A stretch of 64,000 bases of DNA from Voacanga thouarsii (taxonomy: Eukaryota > Streptophyta > Magnoliopsida > Gentianales > Apocynaceae): positions 5,775,501 through 5,839,500 of the forward strand of contig JANUWF010001176.1 in assembly GCA_026120185.1 (NCBI GenBank), given 5' to 3'. A program made the position numbers and the translations under genes. A model generated the notes under the pieces. The model worked only from the letters and a program-made list of their open reading frames with translations. It ran no database searches and was not told the origin of the DNA. Shown here piece after piece: positions 10,391-22,460 of the stretch (the first letter of the stretch is position 1; the number at the start of each line of letters is the position of its first letter).

Positions 10391-13300
10391 TGTAATGTCA
10401 ATCCCTTTTTTTACTTTGACTAGCTACTACTTTATATAGAATAAGAATTTGTACCAATGGCCAGAACCAAAAAGGATCAGTATAATGAGATAAACATCTT
10501 GGTATAATAAAAATATCCAAGCATATTATTAGAATTTTAGGATTTATAGGAACCTAGATGGAATTTTTGAATTTGTTCTACTCATACCCTAAATCTTCGG
10601 ATTGCAACTACTTTTACTAAAGTAAGAGTTTGGGGGGTACATTAAGAACAAATATTTATCAGTGCGAAGAGACGAGTATTTTGGTATAAATTAAGCTAAA
10701 GGCGATATCAGGGGCATTTTCAAAATTTTGACCCTGGTCGGGATTTTGACCATAAATTGGCAAGAATTGAGAAAGAATTAAGAGTTTTGATTACTACCAT
10801 TGAATTCAATGAAATTTATAGATTCCATTAGTAGAATAAAATATTTTTCCAATACAAACTAAAATTATAGTTATTTTCTGAGAAAATTGGAAACGCGGTC
10901 AAAATTCAAACGCATGGCATTTTGTGTTTGGTGGGCATGGATAAGTGTCACACAATGAGAGGATACATGAAACATTCATGCAAGAAGAGCTTATTAAGTA
11001 AGCTTTACAAAATAATAGGTGGAAATTGAAAAATGCGACACATATCAAATAGCATGCCATAGCATTTATTGTAGGTTGACCTCACAAGGAATGGCGGTTA
11101 GAAGGGGGAAAACTGGCCAACAACGATAAGAAGGAGAGAAAGGAAGAAAAAGGAAGAAAAGTCGGTGAAAATTGAGAGAAATTGGGAGAAAAATAGAAAA
11201 ATGAGAGAGAAAATTTGTTCTTGGTGTTCTTGGACCAAATCAAGCTTGAAGAACCTCACAAACAAGTTAAAAGATCATACTCCATAAATTAAAGTTATGG
11301 ATTTCAACGTGGTGATCGTTTTAGTATGAATTTTAACATGAAAGTATGAAAATCATTATTATGATTATTCATATACTATGTGAAGTTTTGTGTGTGCAAG
11401 TGTGTGTGCCGGTTGCTTGAAGGATCCATTTGCTATGTTTTATGTGGTGAATAGAAGTCTTTGAATAGTAATTTAAGGAGTTGTTCATAGTTGTGAAGAA
11501 AGATGGTAGAATTGGAAAGAAAAGGTAGATCTAATGAAAAAAATAAACTATAGCTATTTTGTTTATGTTGGTGATTTCATATTGTGCAAGCATGGAATTG
11601 GTGGTTCGCTTGGTCTGAAAACATGAAGAATTAAAGGCATTTTGATGGGGAATAAGGTGGATTAAGGGTTGTATAGATGTTATAAATAAAGAAGAACAAG
11701 ACGGTAATATTATTTTGTGAAAATGAATTAAAGAAATGAAAATACTGGGATAGTTTTACCCAAGTAAATTCTGGAGGAAGTTGAGGATGGGGAAATGAAA
11801 CCTATATCAGTATAATTGAATGTCTGACAAGCGTTTTGATATAAAATGGAGCCCGATTGGAGTTGTAGATCAAAAGTTATGCACAAAACAAAATGGCATA
11901 TTAAACGAGAAAAATGCAGAATTTTGGTTTTAAAGCAAATAAAGTCAAAGGAGTTATTTGCCTGACTTTGGGAATACAAATGATGAAGAACATGAGGAAA
12001 ATGAGAAAAAAACGAAATATGGGAATGAGAAATGAAGAAACCAGATATACAATATATGTATATGTACAAAGCTTGTACAAAGAAGAAAAATAAAGAAATA
12101 GGAAACAAGTGATTTCCTTATATTTGTGTTGACAAAGTGTTGGATTGAGCTTTGCTATACCAAACTAAGCTTGAAACGATGTCTAATGTAGATTGTTCAT
12201 GATAAGCATTTGGTTATTAGCTAGATACGATATCTAGTTAAGAACATGAGGTGAGTCCCACTCATTTTATAAACTCCATTTTATGCTAGTGAAATTATAT
12301 TTTATTGAAGAAATAATCTATGAATCCTTTTGGTCTCTCTAAATCTTATGGTTTTTATGAGGAAGAACTAGTATCTGAAGGTAAACACAGCAAAAATGAA
12401 ATTCACATATACATGTCACAGAACAAAAAAAAAGAAAAAAATAGAGCAACGGAATAGCCATTTTCTTTTCCTTACCTCTGCGCGTTTTCGCTGGTCTAGA
12501 AGATGCCGACGACTCGGTCTAAACCACTTCTGGTTCTATGATCCTTTCTTCAGGCTATTGTCCCGCAAGTCGTCGGCTTCTTCTGGGCGTCAATGTAAAG
12601 CTTCGGGTCTTTCAGAATATAACCTATGCCTGAAAGTCTGGTGAAGGTTAAGGATGAAAAGGATGATCTTCTATGTCTCTATTCTTTCTATTGAATAGCA
12701 CAGAGATCACAGTCTACAGAGAGAGAAGAAGAATGGCTAGAGGGGAAAGGAAAAGACGTTCTGCGAAAAAACCCCTACTGTTCTCTTGAATCCCAACTAC
12801 CTCAATAATAGGCTATTATCCGGGCATTCAAAAATCAAACAGAGGTGGTAGAATCAGAGAAACCCTAAGGCCTATGTCATGTTAAGCCATCAACCAGGCC
12901 TATGGCCTAGTTCATTGGGTTAAGACTTTAATTCAATTTAATTATTCCTAGACTAATACAAGCTTAATAATTAAATTAATTAAATAACTCAAATGGACCA
13001 ATATAAACCTCAAGCCTTGGCCCAATTCATTGAGTTAAGCCTTTAATTCAATTTAATTATTCCTAGACTAATACAAGCCCAATAATTAAATTAAATTAAA
13101 TAACCCAAATGGGCCAATATATAATTATCCCTTTTTTAGACCTTTTATTTTATTCTAGCCTAATAAATAAACCAATTTACTTGAATAAAATAAAATCCAT
13201 TTTATACAAGATCAACCCTCAACCCAAAATCATCAGGACTTATGGGCTATTCCAAGAACCAAAAGACACATCGTCTTAGCTACTAAAATGATCAAAATAC

Positions 13301-13680
13301 CCCTGCTATAGAAATAGTTATATTTTGCATTTTAAATATTTCTTAATATCACCATAAGGAAATATTGACCCCAAGGACAATGTTGTGTTAGCAAAGTCTC
13401 CGACCTACAGGTGTAATGACTAAAATATCCCTCTACGCATCCCGTAGATTTAGAGAGGAAGAGTGTACTAACACCTCTCTAAAAGATATTTACCATCCAT
13501 AGACCTCTAGTCCAATGATTCACGACTCCTGAAATGTTTCCGCCTTCTAAAGGAGCTACCCTAAAGCAAACATCCAAGTCATGTTCCCCAGGGCCTTGGA
13601 TATTTAGATCATTCAAACAGTCATAAGGGGCAATATAGCGCAGAAGCTATCTTGTATAAGTCTGTGTTAACTAACTAGTC

Positions 13681-13685
13681 ATATA
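13681..13685. repeat. Target-site duplication of LTR 13686-18017 (left copy)
   Basis: ATATA lies before the LTR and again at 18018-18022. The undisturbed copia LTR near 25561-25580 shows the empty site. Confidence 0.75.
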
Positions 13686-13935
13686 TGTGAAACCCCACCT
13701 AAAGCCAACCCTAGAGTAAGAGGGTCGGGATGCATATCATAATATTTTGCATGAATATATATATTTTTGAATGATTGAATGTGCTTTAGAATTGTGGTTT
13801 ATAGGTTAAAAGGCTTAGTTATGCTTATTGAGTAGAAAAGGGTAAAATGGTAATTTTGCTTGAGGTCCGAATAGGAAGATAACTTGAGGATTAAATAAGA
13901 AAAATATGTGGGTGAGAAAATAAGAACAACAGTTG

Positions 13936-13996
13936 TTGTGGTTTAGTGGTTAGAGCTTTGGAATTAATCTCTAAGGTCATGAGTTCAAATCCCATC
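13936..13996 (+). other. tRNA-like (A-box/B-box) segment inside LTR 13686-18017
   Basis: TGGTTTAGTGG at 13939-13949 fits the Pol III A box (TRGYNNARNGG style). GAGTTCAAATCCC at 13981-13993 fits the B box/T-arm. The spacing of 31 bp between boxes is tRNA-like, and no intact acceptor stem is seen. Three related LTRs have the same segment at the same place. Confidence 0.6.
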
Positions 13997-15598
13997 ATTT
14001 AAGTTTTATCATGATTATCTTAGTTAAGTTTGAATTTTTGTTCTTGCATTCCATAAAAAAATAGGGATGTTGTCTTAGGGGAGACATGAAGAAAATGTCC
14101 TAATCTTATCATTATGTCCTAAAAAGAATTCTGGAGGAATTCTTGTCCTTTTTATTACCTTTAGCTTTGTCCTAGCATTTTCGTAATTCAAATGAACCAG
14201 AATCCATTAAATCTTTTCTTTTAGATTCCAAAAAAAATCTTTGATAGTTTCTGATCCTTGAATTTCGAAAATCAATCTTGGAGGATGGAGGTTGGCCGAA
14301 AATAGGAGGGGAAATAGGAAGGGTTTCCAAGAGAAATCAATCACCATGATAGAACCTTCAAATTCACCTTCATGTTGTTCATATTTTAGTGAAGGAAAAT
14401 CTGGGAATTTTCCAGATTTTTTTGCAGGCCATCTCTTCGAAAAATTCAGCCAGTAAACCCACTCATTTGCTACCAGAGAAATGGTCATTTCATGTGGCTT
14501 GAAGGCTGGAAAATCTATACAATTTTCGGACTGCACAAACTGTGCAAAACCAGGAAAAAATTCTGGGCATTTCGTAGCTTTCAATCAAGAAAATGAAGTT
14601 GTTTTAGTCCATCTTCAAGCCAGCAAAACTCCTCTGTATTTCTCCAGAATGAAGGCTGGAAAATCACCTTTGAAAGACCTTCAAACCCCCTCAAGAACCA
14701 GCTGCAAATCAGGCTGAAGAAGTGCGAAAATTCTGCACAGAAATTCTTCACCAATCTTCGAAACTTTGAACCACTTGCAACCAGAATTTCTCCATCTTTG
14801 CTTCCTTCAAGCCTAGACCGAAAATCACCCTTCAACTTCTGTAAAATTGATCCTTGTTCAGCCATGGACTGAACATCATTGACCTTCACACTTACCTTGA
14901 ATACATGGACTCCATAACCACACGTCAAAACCCTCCTAAGATTACTCTATCCAAACTCTTTTTAAACTTCAAAATAATTCCAGAATTTTACTCTATTAAA
15001 TCACTCTTGCATCAAACTAATAAACCAGAATTTTCTCTGCCATCATAGACTGCATTTCAGCCAGCCTTCTAACCTGAACAAGCTCCATTCATTCCAGCAA
15101 AGGTAGCTAGTTCAACCGGCACCATTGAAGAGCATAGACACCTTCCTTGATCAAATACCATAGCTAACCTCCTACCTTAAACAACTCCACAACTTCCTCC
15201 ATTTAAATTTCAAAAAAAAAAAAATTGATCACTCTCTCTCCCACAAGCTGAAAACCGAAACTCCCATTCACCCTAGACCATTTGGCCAGCACCCTACCAG
15301 ATTTCGTGTAGCATTTCTCTCACACTCTCTCCATTTTCACCAAGAACACACACTAAACTTCTTCAAGCCTAAACCTACTCTAAACACCTCCAATCACTCT
15401 CAAATACTCCAGATCACTTCTATTTAATCCCTAGACTTCATTTCTAGTATTTATAACACAAAACCACGCCAACAAGAATTTTTAATTGGATCAAAATCAG
15501 CTTTTTCCTTGAAGGTTTCAAGAACATCAACAAGGTAAATCAAGAACAACCTTCTTGTTCATCCTCTTCTATTCAATTCTCAATATACCTTTCTAATG

Positions 15599-15622
15599 CT
15601 CTCTCTCTCTCTCTCTCTCTCT
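15599..15622. repeat. (CT)n microsatellite in LTR
   Basis: About 12 CT units lie at a position where the sister LTR (near 39499-39513, opposite strand) also has a GA run, so the tract is inherited within the LTR family. Confidence 0.8.
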
Positions 15623-18561
15623 CTTCCAACCGAAATGGTTGATCAACCATCAACCATGGTTGTTTTTCCATGGGATCACTCAAGACTCTCCGTCGCGTGT
15701 GGACCTTCTTTAGTCTTCACTATAGTACTCGTCAATCAAGTAATTATTCTCAAAATCTTCTTTTTAAATTCTGAAATCATGTCTCTTAGGAGATGATAGG
15801 GAGATAGAATATGAATGGGGGATTGAGTATATGCATGTGGATTAAGGGGATGGAGTTAAGACATGATGATTGTTGTATATGACTAAGTTGTATGTATTTC
15901 CTTTTGAGTCAACGTATGTTCTTCGTGCTTGATGAATTTTATGGATGTTTGAAGCATGTTAGACATCATGACACCAAAGGTGATTAGGCTCTTATGTTTC
16001 TATTTTCCATTGAAGCCATTAATGATGATTATGCCTAGAAGAAAGTTAGCCTTGTGATAGTATGTGATAAGTCAAGCATGTGTTCATGAATGGATTGGTT
16101 TATTATTTGATGTTGGAGAATGTGTTTAAGAATCTCTTCTAGCAATAGGAAAATCATGGTGAGAGATTATTTTCTTGTTAAGTCTAGGTTATTTCTATTA
16201 ACAAATTTTATTACTTTAATTAGAATTACTACTATATTTTTCTCTATAAAATTCGAAACTCTAGGAAGATTTGGATTGGATTATTAATCGGAATATTAAT
16301 ATTTTATTTATCAAATAAATAAAATATTTTATTAAAAATAATATATATATAATAATAGATAAATCTTTTATATAAATAATAATAAATAAAATATTAGAAT
16401 TAATTAATGACCTTGTAGGCCCCAGTTAAAACTTTTACCTATATTCCTAAATATTATTTATATTAAAATCTATTTGTTATTTATTAATTAAAAATTTAAA
16501 ATAATTCATTTATTATTAATTTTATTTATTACTAATTATTTATTATCTATTAAAAATTAATTAAAAGTTATTTGTAATTTATTATTTATTTACAATAAAG
16601 TTATTTTTAAATTACCATTTATTAATATTATTTAGGGCTTAGTATTATTCAATATTCAAACCTTAGTTTATTTATTAATAATAACACTCAAGAATTATTA
16701 ATTGAGCCTATAATTTATTAGCAATTATTTTAGAACTCCAAGTTATTTTAACTTATCAAACTAGACTTATTTTATAAAATTCTTTATCAGCTAGCCTTAA
16801 AGCTTAGGACATTAGGGATGTGATGGTAATAAGTTGAACTATGATTACTTGTGTAAGTGAATTTAGCTTGAGTGTAACCTTATGTTTTGTGTTTACCCCA
16901 GGCAGGGTTAGGTCAGCCTTGGAAGACTCTTGAATTTGAGCAAGCAAAGAATCAGGTAAGTTCCTACATAGAATTATTTGAAGACCAAAACTTACTGTGG
17001 CAAGCCAAATGTGATGTGTATGGACATTCCTTATGTAAAGGCAATTAAGGACTGTTTTTCCTTTTTTTTCCAGTCAACCAAATCATCTAAAAATCAAACA
17101 AGCAGTTTTACACAAAATGCTAAATTCTTTCTGAAACCCAACTTTGACAAGAATTTTAGAAACCCTTAATTCCTATTTCCAAATAAAACAATGTGTGATC
17201 AATTTTCTCCTAAGTGGGACAATCAACGTTGAATACTCAATAAGGGTAGACCACCAGGACTAGTCTTTGAAGGGTTAGGGTAAGTCTCTCAGTAGGTGGC
17301 CACCTCTGAGGGGTGAGTCCCTCCTGGATAGGATGCCAGTCCAATAGGTCATGCCGGTCCGAGCTAACAAGTTTCAGTCATGTGGACTGTGTGTTCCCGG
17401 AATGGACAACCGGTAAGTTTGGGTGTAGAGATGGAGGAGTATCTCACCCGGTAGGCCGTACACCTACCTTTTGTCAGCTTGCACAAAGTGTGGCATTCTG
17501 ACCGTTATTTAGTTATGGGGCCCAACGTGTGGTAACATATGGCTACCCATTTGAGTGGTTGTATTTATTGTGCACATATGTGGTTTGAAAAGCAAAACAC
17601 CACTCTTAATTTCAATACTTATTTAATGCTTGCCAGCACTTTTCTTTATGAAATTTTTACAACTTGCATACATGAACTATTTTACCTGAAACTCTCAAAG
17701 TACACACGGGCTTACTGAAATTTTTATCTCACCACCTTTTATGCCATGTTTTCAGGAAGATCCTACTGTGGAGGTCATTAGCTAGATTATTGCCTATGCT
17801 TTGAAGACTCGTGTTATTTTCTTTATGTGACGTTTTGAGAGATTGTTGCAAACAATTTATTTTGGATTTGTACCAGTATTTATCTTTTGGGTTGTAATAA
17901 GTTTAATTTTAAAGTCTTTATTTTATTTTGTTCTATGTAACCTGGTTATAAAGACCTCTTGTCCTCTGGACGGGCGACATCCCCGGCCCTGATGGGCTTA
18001 GATAGTGGGGTGTTACAATATATACCCAACATATAAGTATATAGGCTCTACAATAGAACATCAATTACAGTATATCAAAGTACATGCTTTCAACTTTGTC
18101 AGACCGCCAACTCATGCTCAAGTGGTAAATTATTAGTCCACGTTGTAGCAGTAGTAATCTAGGTTTCTCCTAAATAGTACTTTTAGAAACCACTATTATA
18201 GGTCTTGTTCTACATAGTCGAAATACGCTTATGCTATGAAGTGAGTGGACTACTCACTAGCTAATGGTAAGTCATTCCCCATTTGAAATTTATAATACAA
18301 TAACCTAAATATGATGAGATTCTCATTCTTATCAATCTGTTAAGAACAAAGTTTATGTGTTAAGTAACCCGTAATCCATACCTTACTGTGAAAGACTACC
18401 ATTCACATGAATCACTTACTTAAACACAATGGGTCTTTTCCAAATGTAAATCATTCACAAATAAAATATAAATTCACAAACAAATCTTGACAATAAATTC
18501 TTTTATTAATAAATTCGATAATTACATCAGAAACCTAGTTTAGAGGGTATATATTCCAATA

Positions 18562-18574
18562 ATCTCCCACTTGC
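18562..18574 (-). other. Copia polypurine tract
   Basis: On the minus strand CAAGTGGGAGAT lies immediately before the 3' LTR start. This is the usual plus-strand primer site of copia elements. Confidence 0.8.
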
Positions 18575-18599
18575 ACTCTAAGATTAAGAAAGTTCATAG

Positions 18600-19273
18600 G
18601 TGCCCACCTTTATAGCGTCTAAGTGTCTCTTCAAGACTCTCTCAGCCAAAAGCTTAGTGAAAGGATCTGCTAGGTTGTTCTCCGAGGCTATCTGTTCCAC
18701 CACGATTTCCTATCTCTGGATGAAATCCCGGATCCGATGGTACTTCTTCTCGATGTGCTTTCCCTTCTTGTGGTTCCTAGGTTCTTTAGATTGCAAGACT
18801 GCTCCAGTGTTATCACAATACATCACAACCGGTCTGTCCATATGTGGCATGACTCCAAGTTCTGAAAGGAACTTCTGGAGCCAGACTGCTTCCTTAGATA
18901 CCTCCGAAACTGCCACATACTCAGCTTCCATAGTTGAGTAAGCAATATAAGATTGCTTGATACTCCTCTATGAAATAGCTCCTCCAAACAAGGTGAAGAC
19001 ATATCCATTAGTGAATTTTCTCTCATCTTTATCTGCTTAGAAGTTTAAGTCTGTATATTCTATAGAAACCAAGACATCAGCCCTATAAACCAATATACAA
19101 TCTCTCATACCTTTGAGGTACTTGAGAATATGCTTTACAGCTTGCCAATAAACCTCTCCAGGGTTTGACTGATGTCTGCTGACTAAACCTACGGCAAAGC
19201 AGATATTTGGCCTAGTACACAGCATGGCATACATGAGACTTCCCACAGCCGAAGCGTAGGGAATCTTGTTCAT
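18600..19273 (-). pseudogene. Copia RNase H domain
   Basis: Two frames carry copia RNase H landmarks. The first (19037-19273) has YASAVGSLMYAM and the GEVYWQAVKHILKYLKGM region. The second (18710-18931) has MEAEYVAVSEVSKEAVWLQK, whose early Glu corresponds to a catalytic residue, then YCDNTGAV with the catalytic Asp, and HIEKKYHRIRDF near the end. A frameshift separates the two parts at about 18930-19035. In an active element it degrades the RNA template during reverse transcription. Confidence 0.88.
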
Positions 19274-19423
19274 TCTGTCTTTTTCTTCTTAGGACTTAGG
19301 ACAGTCCTTTAAATAAAAAGACAACCCATATCTGCAAGGAATTAGAACTCCCTTGTATAAGTCCATGCTGAATTTGGCCAGCATCTTGTCAATGTATGTC
19401 GTTTGGGATAATCCTAACATTCT

Positions 19424-20230
19424 TTACTTCCTATTTCTAATAAGCTTAATCCTAAGAATATAACTGGCTTCTCCCAAGGCCTTCATACTGAATTGACTAG
19501 ACAGCCAAACCTTAGTAAATAACAATGTCCTTTCATCATTCTCAATTAGTAGAATGTTATCCATATATAGGACAAAAAAAATTACATTTATGCCTTCCAA
19601 TTTCCTATACACGCATGGTTCATCCTCATTTTGAATGAAACCGTAAGACTTTATAGTCTTGTCAAAATGAATGTTTCATACTCTAGATGCTTGCTTAAGT
19701 CCATAAATAGACTTCTGAAGCTTGCAATTCATATGTTATTGGCTTTTAGCAATAAAATCTTCTGGTTGGGACATATAGACGTCTTCACTAAGATGGTCAT
19801 TAAGAAATGTCGTCTTGACATCCATTTTCCGTATCTCATAGTCATAATGACATGCGATGGCAAGGAAGATACAGATGCACTTAAACATAGCTACCGAGGA
19901 AAACGTTTCCTCATAGTCGATCCATTCTTTCTGTGTATACCCTTTCACCACAAGCCTAACTTTGAAGGTTTCCACCTTCCCACCCGCTCCCCTTTTCCTC
20001 TTGTATACCCACTTACACCCAATGGATTTTATCCCTTTAGGTGAAGCTACAAGATCCCAAACCTGATTGAGGTACATAGACTCAATCTTGGCTTTCATTG
20101 CTTCATGCCATAGATTTGCATCGGCATCAGCAATGGCCTCCGCGTATCTAGTGGGATCTTGTTCTTCAAAAGCCTCTTCAGTCCATCTTTCTAGAATCCT
20201 AGATATCCTCCCACTATGATGAGGCTCCAT
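19424..20230 (-). pseudogene. Copia reverse transcriptase
   Basis: The frame at 19736-20230 begins near RISRILERW, runs through WHEAMKAKIESMYLNQVWDL and GCKWVYKRKRG, and ends with VKTTFLNDHL and EDVYMSQPEDF (an AFLNG-type motif with a changed residue). After a frameshift the frame at 19424-19612 holds FFVLYMDNILLI, the position of the YVDD catalytic box, here Y-M-D-N with the second Asp lost. The polymerase would be inactive. Confidence 0.9.
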
Positions 20231-20559
20231 TTGTGTAGGTTCTTGAGGTTATGCCTCTACTTGTTCCACAATCAGGTCTGAAGAAGTTGATTCTAAAGAT
20301 AACTTCTCCTCGAGTTCCAACCTTGTTGAACCTTTAGTAGAAGTACTTTGATCATTCTCTAAGTATCTAGATCAGTACTTACCAGTACTTTCTGCTCCTT
20401 GGGATAATAAAAGTAACCACCTTTTATTCCTTTTGGATATCCAACAAAATAGCATAATTCCAATCTTGATTCTAGCTTGTCTCCCTTGATCAGTACATAA
20501 GTTGGACAGCCATATATCTTGAGATAATTCAGACTTTACTTACGCCCAGTCCACATCTC

Positions 20560-21296
20560 ATAAGGTGTCCTAGGTACTGATTTGGACGGCACTAAGTTCA
20601 GAATGTATGCCGCTATTTCCAGGGCATATCCCCAAAAAGAGACCGGAAGAGTATCATGAGACATCATACTTCAGACCATGTCCATCAATGTCATGTTCTT
20701 TCTCCAGCTAGTCCATTCTGCTGGGGTGTCCCCGACGCAGAGAGTTGGGATACTATCCCATGATGTACCATGCAATCCTTGAATTCACCAAGAAGAAACT
20801 CTCTACCACGATTCGATAGTAAGGTTTTGATCAGTTTACCTGTCCAACACTCCACTTCAGCCTTAAACTCTTTGAACTTGTCAAAAGAGTCAGACTTGCA
20901 CCTCATCAGGTAGACATAACCAAACATTGTACAATCATCTATGAAAGTGATAAAGTACTCAAAACACCCTCTAACTGGTGTAGACAAAGGACCACACACA
21001 TCAATGTGAACAAGACCCAATATCTCCTTGGCTCTATCAGCCTTTTGGGTGAATGACCTTTTGGTCATTTTTTCCATAAGGCTGGATTCACACTGAGGCC
21101 AATTTTTCAATTTTAATAATCCCAATAGCCCATCATAGATTAACCTCTGAATTCTGATTAAGTTAATATGACCCAACCTTAGATGCCAAATATATGAATC
21201 ATTGACATTGGTCTTTCTCTTCTTACTTAAAGGTTCAGATTGAGCGTTATTTATTTGATTAATTGTAGGATTTAAGAATAATAAGTTTTCATACAT
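20560..21296 (-). pseudogene. Copia integrase with GAG-pre-integrase zinc motif
   Basis: The N-terminal part has WHLRLGHIN (about residues 37-45), the His part of the HHCC zinc motif. The core follows with VHIDVCGP (first catalytic Asp), FITFIDDCTMFGYVYL, and LSNRGREFL, where the second catalytic Asp of the usual S-D-R-G is Asn. GTPQQNGLAGERT supplies the catalytic Glu. The open frame ends at 20691; similarity continues in other frames to about 20560. The Asp-to-Asn change and the frame breaks make it non-functional. Confidence 0.9.
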
Positions 21297-21559
21297 GTGC
21301 CCAGAACAAATAACTTCTCTATTTCTACTGATAGTAATACCAGAATAGAAAGAAACAGAATATCCCTGATTTATAATTTTGCAACTGAAACCAAATTTTG
21401 TCTAAATCCATATATATATAAAATATCCTTCAAAATAACTACTCTATTACAATAAAAAACAAGATTCAACTCTCCTACTGCAAAGACCTATACTTGCACT
21501 CTATTTCCTACTCGTAGTCCATGTTCGCCCTTCTAGAGTCTTCTTATCTTTCTAAACCC

Positions 21560-21605
21560 TTGTAAAAAGTTACAGATATAATTAGTGACTCCAGATCAAC
21601 AATTT
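21560..21605 (-). pseudogene. Copia protease active-site remnant
   Basis: The minus strand reads V-D-(S)-G-V-T-N-Y-I-C-N, the copia D-S-G-A-T-N-H-I motif, if one missing base in the Ser codon is allowed. The frameshift breaks the protease at its catalytic triad. No open frame surrounds it. Confidence 0.55.
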
Positions 21606-21689
21606 AAGTGGAAGTTGATCCAACCATTGAAACTGACTCTAGATAAAGAACAATACCTGTAGAGTTTTTCTTGGCCTGAAACTCTAGAC

Positions 21690-22460
21690 ACTCCTTTTTT
21701 CAGTATCCCTTCTGCCCGCACTTGAAGCACTTGCCCTTTAGCTTGTTGGGCTGATTTTTTGGCTGGGCTACTGTGTTTCCTTTCTTCTTCTTGAACTTCT
21801 TGGGCTTGGGCTCAGTTCTGAAAGAAAAAGCCCTAACAATCATACCCTTGGAATGTGGCTTCATGACTTTTTTCGCCACCTACAGTTCTTTCATTAACTC
21901 AGTTAAACTCATGTTTAACTTATTTATGTTGTAGTTCAACTTATATTGTGTAAAAGAGCCCGGCAGATATTGGAGAACTATATCCACTTGGCTCTCCAGG
22001 TTAATAACAACCCCTAAGAGTTCTGCTTCCTCAAAAGTAGCAATTATTTTGAGCATATACTCCCTGACTGATGCTCTCTCGCCATCTTAGTATTTGTGAT
22101 CATCCTAAGAGCTTTTTGCCTTGCAGGTCGGCTCTTATTAGTGAATATCATGGCTAGTGACTGGCTAATATCGTACGCAGTGACCATATACTCGTGTTTA
22201 GACTGGAGCATATTAGACATGGAGGCCAACATGTAATAACGAGCCATCTCATCGGCCTTCTTTCATGTCTTCTTAGCCTCGTGCTCAACATCAATGGAAC
22301 CTTCCCCTATAACATGGCATATTTCGTAGAGAACATACTTATACTCCTCGACTGTGAGTATTATGTCCAAGTTCCTTTTCCAGTTCATATAATTTGGACC
22401 CATTAACTTATTCTCTCGGAGAATAATGGCTAGAGAACTAAAAGAACCTCCGCCAACCAT
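21690..22460 (-). pseudogene. Copia gag with CCHC zinc knuckle remnant
   Basis: Gag starts at the Met at 22460. The first frame has LRENKLMGPNYMNWKRNLD and LTVEEYKYVL, typical of the copia gag N-terminus (UBN2-type). A second frame (22044-22247) continues with MARYYMLASMSNMLQ. The zinc knuckle at about 21701-21739 reads K-C-F-K-C-G-Q-K-G-Y, with the expected His of C-X2-C-X4-H-X4-C replaced by Tyr. Gag packages the RNA; this copy is frameshifted. Confidence 0.82.

Larger units (their letters stand above)
13686..18017 (+). mobile_element. Solo LTR, Tekay/Del type, subfamily A (plus orientation)
   Basis: The element is 4,332 bp, begins TGTGAAACCCCACC and ends GGGGTGTTACA, with ATATA duplications. 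It is the reverse-complement relative of 37179-43241: both share the first 60 bp, a (CT)n or (GA)n tract followed by a block related to 'aaccgaaatggttgatcaac', and the GC-rich U5 motif GGGCGACATCCC (17981-17992). There are no protein domains; the frames at 14207-15796 are short and unrecognised. Confidence 0.87.
12376..18561 (-). repeat. Copia 3' LTR (left), interrupted by the LTR at 13686-18017
   Basis: It starts TGAAGGTAAACACAG (TGGAGG in the partner LTR) and ends ATTCCAATA next to the polypurine tract. Landmarks such as 'acatcgtcttagctactaaa', 'caaagtctccgacctacag' and 'tactcactagctaa' align with 24271-26109 and with the solo copy at 45270-47256. Confidence 0.85.

Noticed and set aside
13936..13996. 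A functional tRNA gene
   Set aside because: A and B boxes are present but there is no matching acceptor stem or clear anticodon arm, and the same segment recurs only inside related LTRs.
18600..18941. A plus-strand 113-codon frame
   Set aside because: It is the antisense shadow of the copia RNase H domain.
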